Below, piece after piece: positions 51,159 through 59,808 of a stretch of DNA of 64,000 nucleotides. The DNA lies in the NCBI GenBank assembly GCA_900537125.1, contig UNRJ01000004.1, positions 186,001-250,000 of the forward strand, written 5' to 3'. The notes beneath the pieces are model-generated. The model saw only the letters and a program-made list of their open reading frames with translations. It was not told the origin of the DNA and did not search any database. The stretch's first letter is position 1. Each line of letters begins with the position of its first letter. This stretch comes from Rhodobacteraceae bacterium Alg238-R152 (GTDB taxonomy: Bacteria; Pseudomonadota; Alphaproteobacteria; Rhodobacterales; Rhodobacteraceae). A program made the position numbers and the translations under genes.

Positions 51159-52799
51159 CTAAACGCTCCGGCCAGCAGCTCTACCGGAGAAGATGCACCC
51201 ACCAAGGAACGTCCCTTCTAGGGCATTGTATCCATGATACCCACCGCCGCCAAAGCCTGCGACTTCGCCAGCCGCAAACAGCCCGTCAAAGACAGATCCA
51301 TCCGGCCGCAACACTTGTCCCGTAACATCAGTATGCAGTCCGCCCAAGGACTTGCGCGTGAGGATGTTCAAACGGACGGCAATCAACGGCCCATTCTCAC
51401 GGTCCAGAACGCGATGCGGCTTGGCCGTGCGGATTAAACGATCCCCACGATAGTTCCGCGCCCCGCGAATGGCAGTCACCTGCGCGTCTTTACAATATTC
51501 GTTATCGATCTGCGCATCCCGCGCTTCGATCTGAGGTCGAATTTTCTCAAGGTTCACAGGCACATCCGGCGTGATCTTGTTCATACCGGCCACCAAATCT
51601 TCCAGCGTGTCAGCCACCACAAAGTCTTCACCATGCTCCTTGAACGCCTCCACTGGTCCCGGCGCTCCTTTGTTCATCACCCGCCGTTTGAGCACTTCTG
51701 ACCACTTGCCAGAGGTCAAATCTGGGTTCTGTTCGGACCCCGAAAGCGCAAACTCTTTCTCGATGATTTTCTGCGTCAGGATAAACCAGCTGTGCTCATG
51801 GCCCGTCGACAAGATCCGCTGCAACGTTCCCAAGCTGTCAAAGCCTGGTAGATACGGCGCCTCCATGCGCTCCCCCAAAGCGTCAAACCACATCGAGCTA
51901 GGCCCCGGCAAAATGCGAATACCGTGGTTGGGCCAAATCGGATCCCAGTTCGCCAACCCTTCGGTGTAATGCCACATCCGATCCGCGTTGATGACCCCCG
52001 CACCCGCCTCTTCGACAACTCGCTGCATCTGCCCGTCAACATAGTCAGGCACTCCCGCAACCATCCGCTTTGGCGCCTTGCCAAGGCGGTCTTCTGGCCA
52101 ATACCGACGCACCATTTCATGATCGCCGCCAATGCCACCCGATGTGATCACCACCGCCTCAGCGCGCTGTTCAAAGTCACCAACCACGTCGCGGGAGGTC
52201 GACCGACCCCGGTCAGCCCCATCAGAGGTCAACACCTGACCTCGCACACCTTTCACAACTCCATTTTCAACAATCAAGTCAGTGATTTTGTGGCGAAATC
52301 CAAACTCCACGCGCCCACCAGAAACATGCTCCCGCACCAACCGCTCAAACGGGGCTACGACACCAGGGCCAGTGCCCCAGGTGATGTGAAAGCGCGGCAC
52401 CGAGTTGCCATGCCCATGCGCCAAATCTCCGCCACGTTCAGCCCAGCCCACAATCGGGAACCAGCGCATGCCAATACCGTGCAACCAGCTGCGCATCTCC
52501 CCTGAACAAAACTCCAGATAGGCTTCCGCCACCTTACGGGGATTGGCATCTTCAGACCGATCAAACTGGGCTGACCCCATCCAATCCGCCAACGCCAATT
52601 CAGGGCTGTCCTTGATGCCCATTCGCCGCTGTTCCGGCGTATCCACCATGAACAGTCCCCCCAACGACCAAAAGGCCTGCCCGCCTAGGCTTTGTTCACC
52701 TTCCTGGTCAAGCAGCAGCACTTTGCGCCCACGGTCTGCTGCTTCATTGGCGGCCACAAGCCCAGCCAGCCCGCCGCCCACGATAATCACATCGGTCAT
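51159..52799 (-). CDS. FAD-binding dehydrogenase (KstD/fumarate-reductase-like flavoprotein)
   Basis: A 546-residue flavoenzyme. The N-terminal dinucleotide site VIIVGGGLAGLVAANEAADRGRKVLLLDQE, GGQAFWSLGGLF, the late ITSGGIGGDHEMVRRYWP and the C-terminal FAD motif FDGLFAAGEVAGFGGGGYHGYNALEGTFLGGCIFSGRAAG define the FAD_binding_2 family (relatives include 3-ketosteroid dehydrogenases and fumarate reductase flavoproteins). No steroid or other catabolic genes flank it, so the substrate is open. Single gene on the minus strand. Confidence 0.87.
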   Translation of the reverse strand: MTDVIIVGGGLAGLVAANEAADRGRKVLLLDQEGEQSLGGQAFWSLGGLFMVDTPEQRRMGIKDSPELALADWMGSAQFDRSEDANPRKVAEAYLEFCSGEMRSWLHGIGMRWFPIVGWAERGGDLAHGHGNSVPRFHITWGTGPGVVAPFERLVREHVSGGRVEFGFRHKITDLIVENGVVKGVRGQVLTSDGADRGRSTSRDVVGDFEQRAEAVVITSGGIGGDHEMVRRYWPEDRLGKAPKRMVAGVPDYVDGQMQRVVEEAGAGVINADRMWHYTEGLANWDPIWPNHGIRILPGPSSMWFDALGERMEAPYLPGFDSLGTLQRILSTGHEHSWFILTQKIIEKEFALSGSEQNPDLTSGKWSEVLKRRVMNKGAPGPVEAFKEHGEDFVVADTLEDLVAGMNKITPDVPVNLEKIRPQIEARDAQIDNEYCKDAQVTAIRGARNYRGDRLIRTAKPHRVLDRENGPLIAVRLNILTRKSLGGLHTDVTGQVLRPDGSVFDGLFAAGEVAGFGGGGYHGYNALEGTFLGGCIFSGRAAGRSV

Positions 52800-52896
52800 G
52801 GCACATCCCTCCCCTGTTTAAGGAAAGGCTAGCCCCAGCTCCTCAAACCACCAAGCCAGACCTAACGTCAGCACCGCTCCCCTTAAGCCAGGCCAA

Positions 52897-52926
52897 GAAA
52901 AAAGCGCCCCGAAACCTCGGAGCGCT
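52897..52926 (-). terminator. Terminator after the 50-residue gene
   Basis: On the minus strand AGCGCTCCGA pairs with TCGGGGCGCT (one mismatch) across a four-base loop and is followed by TTTTTT. Confidence 0.85.
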
Positions 52927-52948
52927 GATCATCAAGTGTCTGTTTGGC

Positions 52949-53101
52949 TTAAGCGGCTTTCACATACTCGTAGTAGGTTTCGCTAGACGGTTTTACCGCT
53001 GCAACGCGTGGTGGCTGGGTGTAGTAGGCATAAGCCTGCTCCAGAGCTTCCAGCGCGCGGTTGGCAAAATTTTCGGGGCTCTCGTTTTTTGACGCGGACA
53101 T
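52949..53101 (-). CDS. Small conserved hypothetical protein (50 residues)
   Basis: Begins MSASKNESPENFANRALEAL and ends in an aromatic-rich tail (QAYAYYTQPP ... YYEYVKAA). ATG 53101 is the natural start; the longer frame to 53143 runs into the leader. It has its own intergenic space on both sides and a good terminator, which supports a real gene despite the size. No membrane segment. I do not recognise a named family; function unknown. Confidence 0.68.
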   Translation of the reverse strand: MSASKNESPENFANRALEALEQAYAYYTQPPRVAAVKPSSETYYEYVKAA

Positions 53102-53238
53102 TGGTGTACTCCATGTAAATCCGGTGTCCTCCCTCGCGCACAAATATAGACATCACCTCAACCTCTTTAACCGCTTATCCTGCAATGGCGCTATGCAAGA
53201 ATTGCAAATGTATGCAGTGGAATACATCTTTGACCAAA

Positions 53239-53266
53239 GAAAAAGCCCGCCTCAAAAGACGGGCCT
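53239..53266 (-). terminator. Terminator after sdhB
   Basis: On the minus strand AAGGCCCG and CGGGCTT form a stem around TCTTTTGAGG and are followed by TTTTCTTT. It ends the sdh operon. Confidence 0.75.
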
Positions 53267-53288
53267 TCCCAATCAAATCAGCAAAAAA

Positions 53289-54068
53289 TCAAACGTGACG
53301 CTCAACCAGCATTTTCTTGATTTCAGAAATTGCCTTGGCTGGGTTCAGCCCCTTCGGGCAGGTCTTCGCGCAGTTCATGATGGTGTGACAGCGGTATAGT
53401 TTGAACGGATCTTCCAGCTCATCCAAACGCTCTCCTGTCGCCTCATCCCGACTGTCGATGATCCAGCGATACGCATGCAAAAGCGCTGCTGGGCCGAGGT
53501 ATTTGTCACCATTCCACCAGTAGCTTGGACAAGACGTGGAGCAGGACGCGCACATCACGCACTCATACAGCCCGTCCAGCTTCTTGCGATCTTCGATCGA
53601 CTGGCGCCATTCTTTTGCCGGACGGTTGGTCTTTGTTTCCAACCACGGCATGATCGAGGCGTGCTGCGCGTAGAAATGCGTCAGATCCGGGATCAGGTCT
53701 TTCACCACCGACATATGCGGCAGCGGGTAGATTTTCACGTCGCCCTTAACTTCGTCCAACCCGTAAATACAGGCCAATGTGTTGATCCCATCGACGTTCA
53801 TCGCGCAGGAGCCACAAATACCTTCGCGGCAAGAACGGCGGAATGTGAGCGTTGGATCAACTTCGTTTTTGATCTTGATCAGCGCGTCCAAAATCATCGG
53901 GCCGCACTTATCCATGTCTAGGAAATACGTGTCCAATTGCGGGTTCTTGCCATCATCCGGATTCCAGCGATAAATCTGGAACTTGCGCACATTGGTCGCG
54001 CCTTCTGGCTTTGGCCAGGTTTTGCCAGTCACAATCCGGCTGTTCTTGGGGAGGGCAAATTCGACCAT
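53289..54068 (-). CDS. sdhB: Succinate dehydrogenase iron-sulfur subunit
   Basis: The electron-transfer subunit of complex II, 259 residues. All three clusters are visible: [2Fe-2S] in [19 protein letters not shown] plus a later Cys (LACIYG), [4Fe-4S] in [18 protein letters not shown] and [3Fe-4S] in [21 protein letters not shown]. It lies at the end of the sdh operon but is separated from sdhA by two unrelated genes (1.4 kb). Confidence 0.97.
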   Translation of the reverse strand: MVEFALPKNSRIVTGKTWPKPEGATNVRKFQIYRWNPDDGKNPQLDTYFLDMDKCGPMILDALIKIKNEVDPTLTFRRSCREGICGSCAMNVDGINTLACIYGLDEVKGDVKIYPLPHMSVVKDLIPDLTHFYAQHASIMPWLETKTNRPAKEWRQSIEDRKKLDGLYECVMCASCSTSCPSYWWNGDKYLGPAALLHAYRWIIDSRDEATGERLDELEDPFKLYRCHTIMNCAKTCPKGLNPAKAISEIKKMLVERHV

Positions 54069-54121
54069 GGTCTTTCCTTCCTATACGTGGGCGCGCGCAA
54101 TGCGCATACCTTCGTTCTTGT

Positions 54122-54940
54122 TCAGGCTTTTGGGGATGGCATCGGACCATCCTCAAAAAGCGATTGATTGTTTTTGATCAGCTCGGCCACCTGTTTGCGG
54201 GCGGGCTGCGCGAGTGCCAACTGATTTAGTTGACGCATAAATTCTAAAGCCTTGGGATTGAGGCTCTGATTGGACCGTCCGGCAAGCGGCTCCAATGTGT
54301 CGATGTCATCATCCGACAGCCCGGCAAAGCCCAACAACTGACGCCCCGGTCGTCCCGCAGTGGTCTCATCCTCAAGAGCAAACACACGCACACGCGCCGC
54401 CCCAACAAGGCTTTCCATTTCAGACCGCACTGCAGCCCAAGCACGGCTGTTCTCCGTTTCTGAGAGGAACTCCTCAAGCGTGCCGGTATATCCATCCGAC
54501 TTCACCGCCTGATTGTACACGCTGCGCTTCCAGCCCTCCATGTCACGAGTGTAAAGCACATAGTCTGGTACATACGGTGCGAGATGGATTTCCAGCAAGC
54601 GAATGATATCAGAAAGACGCGGAAAAACGTCCCGCACATCAGACCGCCCCATCATCGCGCCACAGATATTCTCGTGGCTGATAATACAAACCCGGTCGTC
54701 ATTTCCTAGCTCTTCACGCACCTGTTCAATCAGCGCCACCAAGTCCGCTTCGTGTTTGGCAGGCCGCATGCTGAAAAGCGTGCAGCTGCGCCCCAACTCG
54801 CGTGTTAGAGACCCTTTGGAGGGCACGCGAATGTCCAACCGGTCAGCCAAAGCATCACGATTGCGCGCCAGAAAGCGGTGCAAAGACGTTGACCCCGTCT
54901 TCTGAGCTCCAATATGCACAATCACACGGCGAGAGGTCAT
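54122..54940 (-). CDS. Sulfotransferase-like P-loop protein
   Basis: A 272-residue protein. VIVHIGAQKTGSTSLHRFLARNRDAL at the N-terminus matches the 5'-PSB loop of sulfotransferases that binds PAPS. VCIISHENICGAM and YVPDYVLYTRDMEGWKRSVYNQAV (the RxxxxxxxS 3'-phosphate-type segment) also fit the fold, while the acceptor region is not recognised. It could sulfate a carbohydrate or lipid, or use the fold otherwise. ATG 54940 has GAGGGCAG upstream. It sits between sdhA and sdhB in the same direction, which is unusual, and may be co-transcribed with them. Confidence 0.72.
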   Translation of the reverse strand: MTSRRVIVHIGAQKTGSTSLHRFLARNRDALADRLDIRVPSKGSLTRELGRSCTLFSMRPAKHEADLVALIEQVREELGNDDRVCIISHENICGAMMGRSDVRDVFPRLSDIIRLLEIHLAPYVPDYVLYTRDMEGWKRSVYNQAVKSDGYTGTLEEFLSETENSRAWAAVRSEMESLVGAARVRVFALEDETTAGRPGRQLLGFAGLSDDDIDTLEPLAGRSNQSLNPKALEFMRQLNQLALAQPARKQVAELIKNNQSLFEDGPMPSPKA

Positions 54941-54983
54941 GTACTGCCCTCGCGATGCACCACGTGCGGAGAACATATCCGGT

Positions 54984-55478
54984 TCAACGGGAGCAATACA
55001 GCTTCCCTCCATGCATCACGTCGGCGTATTTTGGACAGCCAAAGGAAGTTGTCGCGGTGCGGCGAGGTATCGTCGTTGGAGTTGTCGATACAGTCGCTGT
55101 CGCAACCGTAGCCCCGCCCGAAGTTGACGACGGATTGTACGTCTGCTGATCAGTGATCGTGCCGCCGGACGACGTCAGGCCAACAGCATTCAGCTGTGCT
55201 TTCTGTTTGATACAGGCGTTGATCGCATCCGCGCCTTCCTGTGTCCCTTGCAGCTCAACCGGGCCGCCTGTGATCGGCGCAGCGCGAGGCAGTCGCGACT
55301 CCAGGTTGGTGCCATGTTGCCCCTGACGGAAGGAGTAGGTTCCAACAGCATTCACTTGCTCAATACACGCTTTGCTCACCTGTTTCGCCGCTTCCGGCGA
55401 ATAAACAGGTTTGTCCACTCCGCAAGCGGACAATACCAAACCGCAAATGGCCCATGTTGTCAGAACCCGCCCCTGCAT
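54984..55478 (-). CDS. Hypothetical lipoprotein between sdhA and the sulfotransferase gene
   Basis: A 164-residue protein with a lipoprotein leader (TTWAICGLVLSAC, lipid Cys at about 19). The mature part has few Cys (AKQVSKACIEQV, ADAINACIKQK, SFGCPKYADV, KLYCSR), probably disulfide-paired, and a Thr/Ser-rich low-complexity linker (about 115-145). No domain recognised. Its ATG overlaps the sdhA stop (TAATG), so its translation is tied to sdhA. Confidence 0.75.
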   Translation of the reverse strand: MQGRVLTTWAICGLVLSACGVDKPVYSPEAAKQVSKACIEQVNAVGTYSFRQGQHGTNLESRLPRAAPITGGPVELQGTQEGADAINACIKQKAQLNAVGLTSSGGTITDQQTYNPSSTSGGATVATATVSTTPTTIPRRTATTSFGCPKYADVMHGGKLYCSR

Positions 55479-57283
55479 TAGAACGTCCGAGCTTTCGGCG
55501 CGATCTTCTTCAAGCTGATGCCGCCTTCATCCTCTGTGGTCAGAGGATCTTTGACCACCGGGCGATAGGTCAGGTCCACCTTATTGCCATCAACGCGGCT
55601 CACAGTGTGTACACGCCAGTTCTCGTCGTCCCGATCGGAGTAGTCCTCATGCGCATGCGCACCACGGCTTTCCTTACGGGCTTCCGCCCCGTGGATCGTC
55701 GCCAGTGCGTTTGGCATCAGGTTGGTCAATTCCAGCGTTTCCATAAGATCGCTGTTCCAAACCAAAGATGTGTCGGTCACGTGCATGTCGTCGATCTTCG
55801 CCGCGATGTCCGTCATCTTCTCGACGCCCTCTTTCAGCGTCTTGTCGGTTCGGAACACAGCTGCGTCCGCTTGCATGGTGCGCTGCATCTCAAGACGCAG
55901 TTCCGCAGTTGGTGCACCACCTTTGGCATTGCGCAGGGTGTCAAAACGATCAAACGCTTTATCCACTGACGCCTTGTTCAAAACTGGGTTTGCAGCATCA
56001 GCATCCACAACCTTACCGGCGCGGATCGCGGAAGCACGGCCAAACACCACAAGATCAATCAGCGAGTTGGAGCCCAGACGGTTGGCCCCGTGTACCGAAG
56101 CACAGCCCGCTTCGCCCACAGCCATCAGACCGGGCACAACAGCGGTTGGGTCTTCAGCAGTTGGGTTCAGCACTTCGCCCCAATAGTTGGTTGGAATGCC
56201 GCCCATGTTGTAGTGCACCGTTGGCAGAACCGGGATCGGTTCTTTGTTCACATCCACACCGGCAAAAATCTTCGCAGATTCAGAAATCCCTGGCAGACGT
56301 TCAGCCAAAGCTTCAGCTGGCAAGTGATTCAGGTTCAGGTGAATGTGATCCCCGTTCTCCCCCACACCACGCCCTTCGCGGATTTCCATGGTCATGGAGC
56401 GAGACACATAGTCCCGTGGCGCCAGATCTTTATACTGCGGCGCATAACGCTCCATAAAGCGCTCACCTTCGGAGTTGGTCAGATAGCCACCTTCCCCGCG
56501 CGCACCCTCGGTGATCAAACAGCCAGAGCCGTAGATGCCGGTTGGGTGGAACTGCACAAACTCCATGTCCTGCAACGGCAGGCCCGCACGGGCCACCATA
56601 CCACCACCGTCACCCGTACAGGTGTGTGCGGAAGTCGCAGAGAAATAAGCCCGGCCATAACCGCCGGTTGCCAGCACCACCATCTTCGCATTGAAGATAT
56701 GCATGGTGCCATCATCCAGCTTCCAGCACACCACACCCTGACACTGGCCGTCTTCAGACATGATCAGATCAAGCGCGAAATACTCAATGTAGAACTCCGC
56801 GTTGTTTTTGACCGATTGGCCATACAACGTGTGCAAGATCGCGTGACCAGTTCGGTCTGCTGCGGCACAGGTCCGCTGAACCGCAGGGCCTTCACCAAAT
56901 TCGGTGGTGTGACCGCCAAACGGACGCTGATAGATTTTGCCTTCTTCGGTCCGGGAGAACGGTACACCATAGTGCTCCAGCTCATATACCGCTTTGGGCG
57001 CTTCACGTGCGAGGTATTCCATCGCATCGGTGTCACCCAACCAGTCAGAGCCTTTGACGGTGTCATACATGTGCCACTGCCAATTGTCTGGGCCCATGTT
57101 GGATAGCGATGCCGCGATACCGCCCTGCGCCGCAACCGTATGCGAGCGGGTCGGGAACACTTTGGTCACACAGGCTGTGCGCAGGCCTTGTTCCGCCATC
57201 CCCAAAGTTGCCCGTAGACCGGCGCCACCGGCACCCACGACAACCACGTCATAATCATGTGTTTCGTATTCGTACTCAGCCAT
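55478..57283 (-). CDS. sdhA: Succinate dehydrogenase flavoprotein subunit
   Basis: Catalytic subunit of complex II, oxidising succinate to fumarate with covalent FAD; 601 residues. Seen: [22 protein letters not shown], the flavin His in [42 protein letters not shown] (active site), [38 protein letters not shown] and the C-terminal [22 protein letters not shown] block. It follows sdhC and sdhD closely. Confidence 0.97.
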   Translation of the reverse strand: MAEYEYETHDYDVVVVGAGGAGLRATLGMAEQGLRTACVTKVFPTRSHTVAAQGGIAASLSNMGPDNWQWHMYDTVKGSDWLGDTDAMEYLAREAPKAVYELEHYGVPFSRTEEGKIYQRPFGGHTTEFGEGPAVQRTCAAADRTGHAILHTLYGQSVKNNAEFYIEYFALDLIMSEDGQCQGVVCWKLDDGTMHIFNAKMVVLATGGYGRAYFSATSAHTCTGDGGGMVARAGLPLQDMEFVQFHPTGIYGSGCLITEGARGEGGYLTNSEGERFMERYAPQYKDLAPRDYVSRSMTMEIREGRGVGENGDHIHLNLNHLPAEALAERLPGISESAKIFAGVDVNKEPIPVLPTVHYNMGGIPTNYWGEVLNPTAEDPTAVVPGLMAVGEAGCASVHGANRLGSNSLIDLVVFGRASAIRAGKVVDADAANPVLNKASVDKAFDRFDTLRNAKGGAPTAELRLEMQRTMQADAAVFRTDKTLKEGVEKMTDIAAKIDDMHVTDTSLVWNSDLMETLELTNLMPNALATIHGAEARKESRGAHAHEDYSDRDDENWRVHTVSRVDGNKVDLTYRPVVKDPLTTEDEGGISLKKIAPKARTF

Positions 57284-57294
57284 GTCTTTGGTCC

Positions 57295-57666
57295 TTAAAG
57301 CGCGAGTTTTGCCAGTGCAAACAAGCCATACGCCGTCAGGCCATAGCTCAAGATGATCACAAGCATCATCAGCACTTTGCGCGTGGATTTGCGGGTGTAG
57401 TCCTGGATCATCATCTGAGCACCTTTGGAGAAGTGCTGCAGACCAAAGACCAGAACCAACGCGGTCAAGATAGCCGGGAACGGGCGGCTGAACGTGGCGG
57501 TAACCTCTTCGTAGCTGCCACCAAGCGTGGAGCCAAACACAAATATGAACGCCGGAACAATGAACGCGAGGCCAACGGAGCTGACCTGCATATACCAGTG
57601 ATGCTCGGTCCCTGCCTTGGCGGCGCCACGACCTTCGGCCCGCTTACGGTCGGTTAGAAAACGCAT
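57295..57666 (-). CDS. sdhD: Succinate dehydrogenase membrane anchor subunit D
   Basis: A 123-residue protein with three membrane helices ([67 protein letters not shown]). His in EHHWYMQ and the quinone/haem-site [14 protein letters not shown] match SdhD. Together with SdhC it anchors SdhAB and holds haem b and ubiquinone. Confidence 0.92.
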   Translation of the reverse strand: MRFLTDRKRAEGRGAAKAGTEHHWYMQVSSVGLAFIVPAFIFVFGSTLGGSYEEVTATFSRPFPAILTALVLVFGLQHFSKGAQMMIQDYTRKSTRKVLMMLVIILSYGLTAYGLFALAKLAL

Positions 57667-57678
57667 GTGTTCGCCTCC

Positions 57679-58062
57679 TTAAACGATGATGATGGTCAAA
57701 AGGGTGAGCACGATGGAGCCAACGATACAGCCCCAACCGAGTTTTTCCGCAGTTGGGATATCCAGCCCTTTGCCTGCGTCAAACACCAGGTGGCGCAGGC
57801 CAGCAAGGTAGTGATACCAAATGCCCAAGAGCGACAACCCAAAGAAGATGTCCCCCACGATAGAGGTTGCAAAACCATTTGCGGTTGCAAAAGCCTCTGG
57901 CCCGGAAGCCAAGGCGGCAAGCCACCAAACGATGATGAATGTGGTTACGATCAGCGCGTTGCCAGTGATCCGTGTGAGGATCGACGTCATCGACGTCAGC
58001 TGCGGGCGATAGATCGATAGGTGCGGAGAAAGCGGGCGCTCGACCCTTTTCACGTCAGCCAT
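57679..58062 (-). CDS. sdhC: Succinate dehydrogenase cytochrome b556 subunit C
   Basis: A 127-residue three-helix subunit with the family signatures RPLSPHLSIYRPQLTSMTSILTRITG and HYLAGLRHLVFDAGKGL (the haem His lies in this second motif). First gene of the sdh operon; 12 bases from sdhD. Its upstream region carries two copies of a palindromic site. Confidence 0.94.
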   Translation of the reverse strand: MADVKRVERPLSPHLSIYRPQLTSMTSILTRITGNALIVTTFIIVWWLAALASGPEAFATANGFATSIVGDIFFGLSLLGIWYHYLAGLRHLVFDAGKGLDIPTAEKLGWGCIVGSIVLTLLTIIIV

Positions 58063-58177
58063 TCTGAATCCTTTCAGGTTCCCTTGGGTTCTTCTAACGT
58101 ATTTTTTCGGTCTGTCACGACGCCCTTAGCTTAAATGCCGTGGTTTTTTGGCGCAATGCGACGGAATCTCTGACTTT

Positions 58178-58207
58178 TGTGATCACACGTTTTTGTTCGT
58201 GATCACA
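58178..58207. promoter_or_regulatory. Tandem palindromic operator upstream of sdhC
   Basis: TGTGATCACA (58178-58187) and CGTGATCACA (58198-58207) share the palindrome GTGATCAC at exactly 20-base spacing, two helix turns. They lie 116-145 bases before the sdhC start. The regulator is unknown: there is no spacer, so it is not a CRP or FNR box; GntR-type regulators use sites of this size. Confidence 0.65.
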
Positions 58208-58322
58208 TATTGTATTCAGAGTGTTTCTCTCGGAAAAATTCAAGTCGACAACAACCTTTCCTGCCGTATTGTCCGGGTGCCAGCGTGTTTGCGCTCACAC
58301 TGGTGCATTCTGGTGGCACCCG

Positions 58323-58991
58323 TTAGTCCAATGCCGACAGCTGCAACGCAACTTCTCGGACCAGCTTCTGTCGGATACGCTTGGGATATTCCTCAAAGCC
58401 ATTGGCGGTCACAACAAAGGCTCCTGAGCCTGTGATCACATTTTCCCAATAGTATCCCGTAAGATCTTCATCGTCTGTTTCAATCACCAATCCGTTGACG
58501 GTTACGGCCATCTTTTCAAGCCGTCGTTTGCCAACAATAGGCTCTGCTCCCTCGTTGGAAGCGCCGTCGCCCGACACATCCACCACACGCCGACGGCATT
58601 CTGGCCCGGTGGCAAATTCCTCCGCCGCGCGCACCAATGCATCGCCAATCGCCGTGGAATACCGTCGCCACGCCCGTGGCGCCTGGTCTATCGCCACTGC
58701 CAAAGCCTCTGCCTCAGTCCCATTGCGCACACGCATCCAAGGCACCGAAATTTCCTGACGATCAACACCGGTCCACTGCATCACAGCCACCGCCGCTTCT
58801 GCCTTGATCAACGCCTCAACAACCACGCCGTCCCGCAGACCTGCCGATAGACCACTCATTTGGATGTCATACTCCCCGGCATCCACACTGCCAGACACAT
58901 CCACAGCCAGTAAAAGCGCGAGATCACAGGCGCGCGCCATTGGCGCCTGAACCAGGAAAACACTCACAACATAGAGAACCCGCGCAATCAT
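58323..58991 (-). CDS. DUF1194 von Willebrand factor A-type exported protein
   Basis: A 222-residue protein with a signal peptide (IARVLYVVSVFLVQAPMARA) and a VWA fold: LALLLAVDVSGSVDAGEYDIQMSG provides the MIDAS DxSxS, and ALIKAEAAVAVMQWTG, YSTAIGDALVRAAEEF (the MIDAS Thr-type position is Ser/Thr) and RRVVDVSGDGASNEG follow. It matches DUF1194. The role is unknown; VWA domains mediate metal-dependent protein contacts. Confidence 0.85.
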   Translation of the reverse strand: MIARVLYVVSVFLVQAPMARACDLALLLAVDVSGSVDAGEYDIQMSGLSAGLRDGVVVEALIKAEAAVAVMQWTGVDRQEISVPWMRVRNGTEAEALAVAIDQAPRAWRRYSTAIGDALVRAAEEFATGPECRRRVVDVSGDGASNEGAEPIVGKRRLEKMAVTVNGLVIETDDEDLTGYYWENVITGSGAFVVTANGFEEYPKRIRQKLVREVALQLSALD

Positions 58992-59043
58992 GAACTCACC
59001 TTAGCTCAGGCAACGACCAAAACCTCTCACGTCCGCGTGTGCC

Positions 59044-59808
59044 TCACATCTCTGGCGCCATCTCCACCAACACATCTGCAAATTCTGTGCACATGACAAT
59101 CTCCACGCGCTGCGGATCATAGTAGGCATTGGCCTCCCCGCATGGGATCACGGAGACGAGTAGGTCCTCCGGCAGACGGAACTCTTGATTAAGGGCTTCA
59201 ACTTCGGCCTGAACAATTTCTGCTGTCAAAGACCCGCCATCACTGCTCACCTCAAAATCGCCCAGTGTCAGCGTCTTGCCGCCCTTGTCGTGTACAATCT
59301 CATCCAGCGCCGCGCCCCAGCTTTGTGCCGCCTGATCGTACTCCTCAGGACAATAATCCGCCCGCTCCTCTGGCAACCCAAGGTCCTGCGCAACATCTTC
59401 CCGCTCTTCCGGATTGGCCCCATAAAACAAACACACTGTATTGTAATAGCGCTGCAAATCCGGGCCATGCACGTCCCAGAAAGCAATCTCGGAACTAGCC
59501 TCAGCTTCCCCGAGGAAACCAAAGGCCGCATCATAAGCCAGCTGTACAGCACTCTCTTCTTCATAGAAGGCATCGATCAAAAAGATCGACAGCACATCCG
59601 CCGCATCTTCTTCTTGTCCAAAAATCGGCAAACCAAGAATGTCGATCAGCGCATGACCCAGCTCGTGATAAAATATCCCAAGCAGGTTGCTCTCAACATA
59701 TGCAATGGTGTCATCGCTCGTGGTTTCAAAGGAGAGCTCGGCCTGTGCAGGACAGGCCAAAGCAAGCGCGGCGGCGGTGCAAAGTGGTCTCAACATGAGA
59801 CCAATCAC
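59044..59808 (-). CDS. DUF4344-family putative metallopeptidase, exported
   Basis: A 254-residue protein with a signal peptide (MLRPLCTAAALALACPAQA) and a zinc-peptidase motif FYHELGHALIDILGLPIFGQEEDAADVLS, where HELGH plus the downstream Glu/Asp-rich EEDAAD resembles DUF4344. CLFYGANPEEREDVAQDLGLPEERADYC and SVIPCGEANAYYDPQRVEIVMCTEF are further conserved segments with two Cys pairs. The start is taken as GTG 59808, overlapping the mch stop; ATG 59796 is also possible. Substrate unknown. Confidence 0.8.
   Translation of the reverse strand: MIGLMLRPLCTAAALALACPAQAELSFETTSDDTIAYVESNLLGIFYHELGHALIDILGLPIFGQEEDAADVLSIFLIDAFYEEESAVQLAYDAAFGFLGEAEASSEIAFWDVHGPDLQRYYNTVCLFYGANPEEREDVAQDLGLPEERADYCPEEYDQAAQSWGAALDEIVHDKGGKTLTLGDFEVSSDGGSLTAEIVQAEVEALNQEFRLPEDLLVSVIPCGEANAYYDPQRVEIVMCTEFADVLVEMAPEM

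Noticed and set aside
56090-57106. 338-codon plus-strand frame opposite sdhA
   Set aside because: Shadow of sdhA with no start context and no domain.
58178-58207. CRP or FnrL box
   Set aside because: Both need a spacer of several bases between half-sites (TGTGA-N6-TCACA, TTGAT-N4-ATCAA); here the half-sites are fused.
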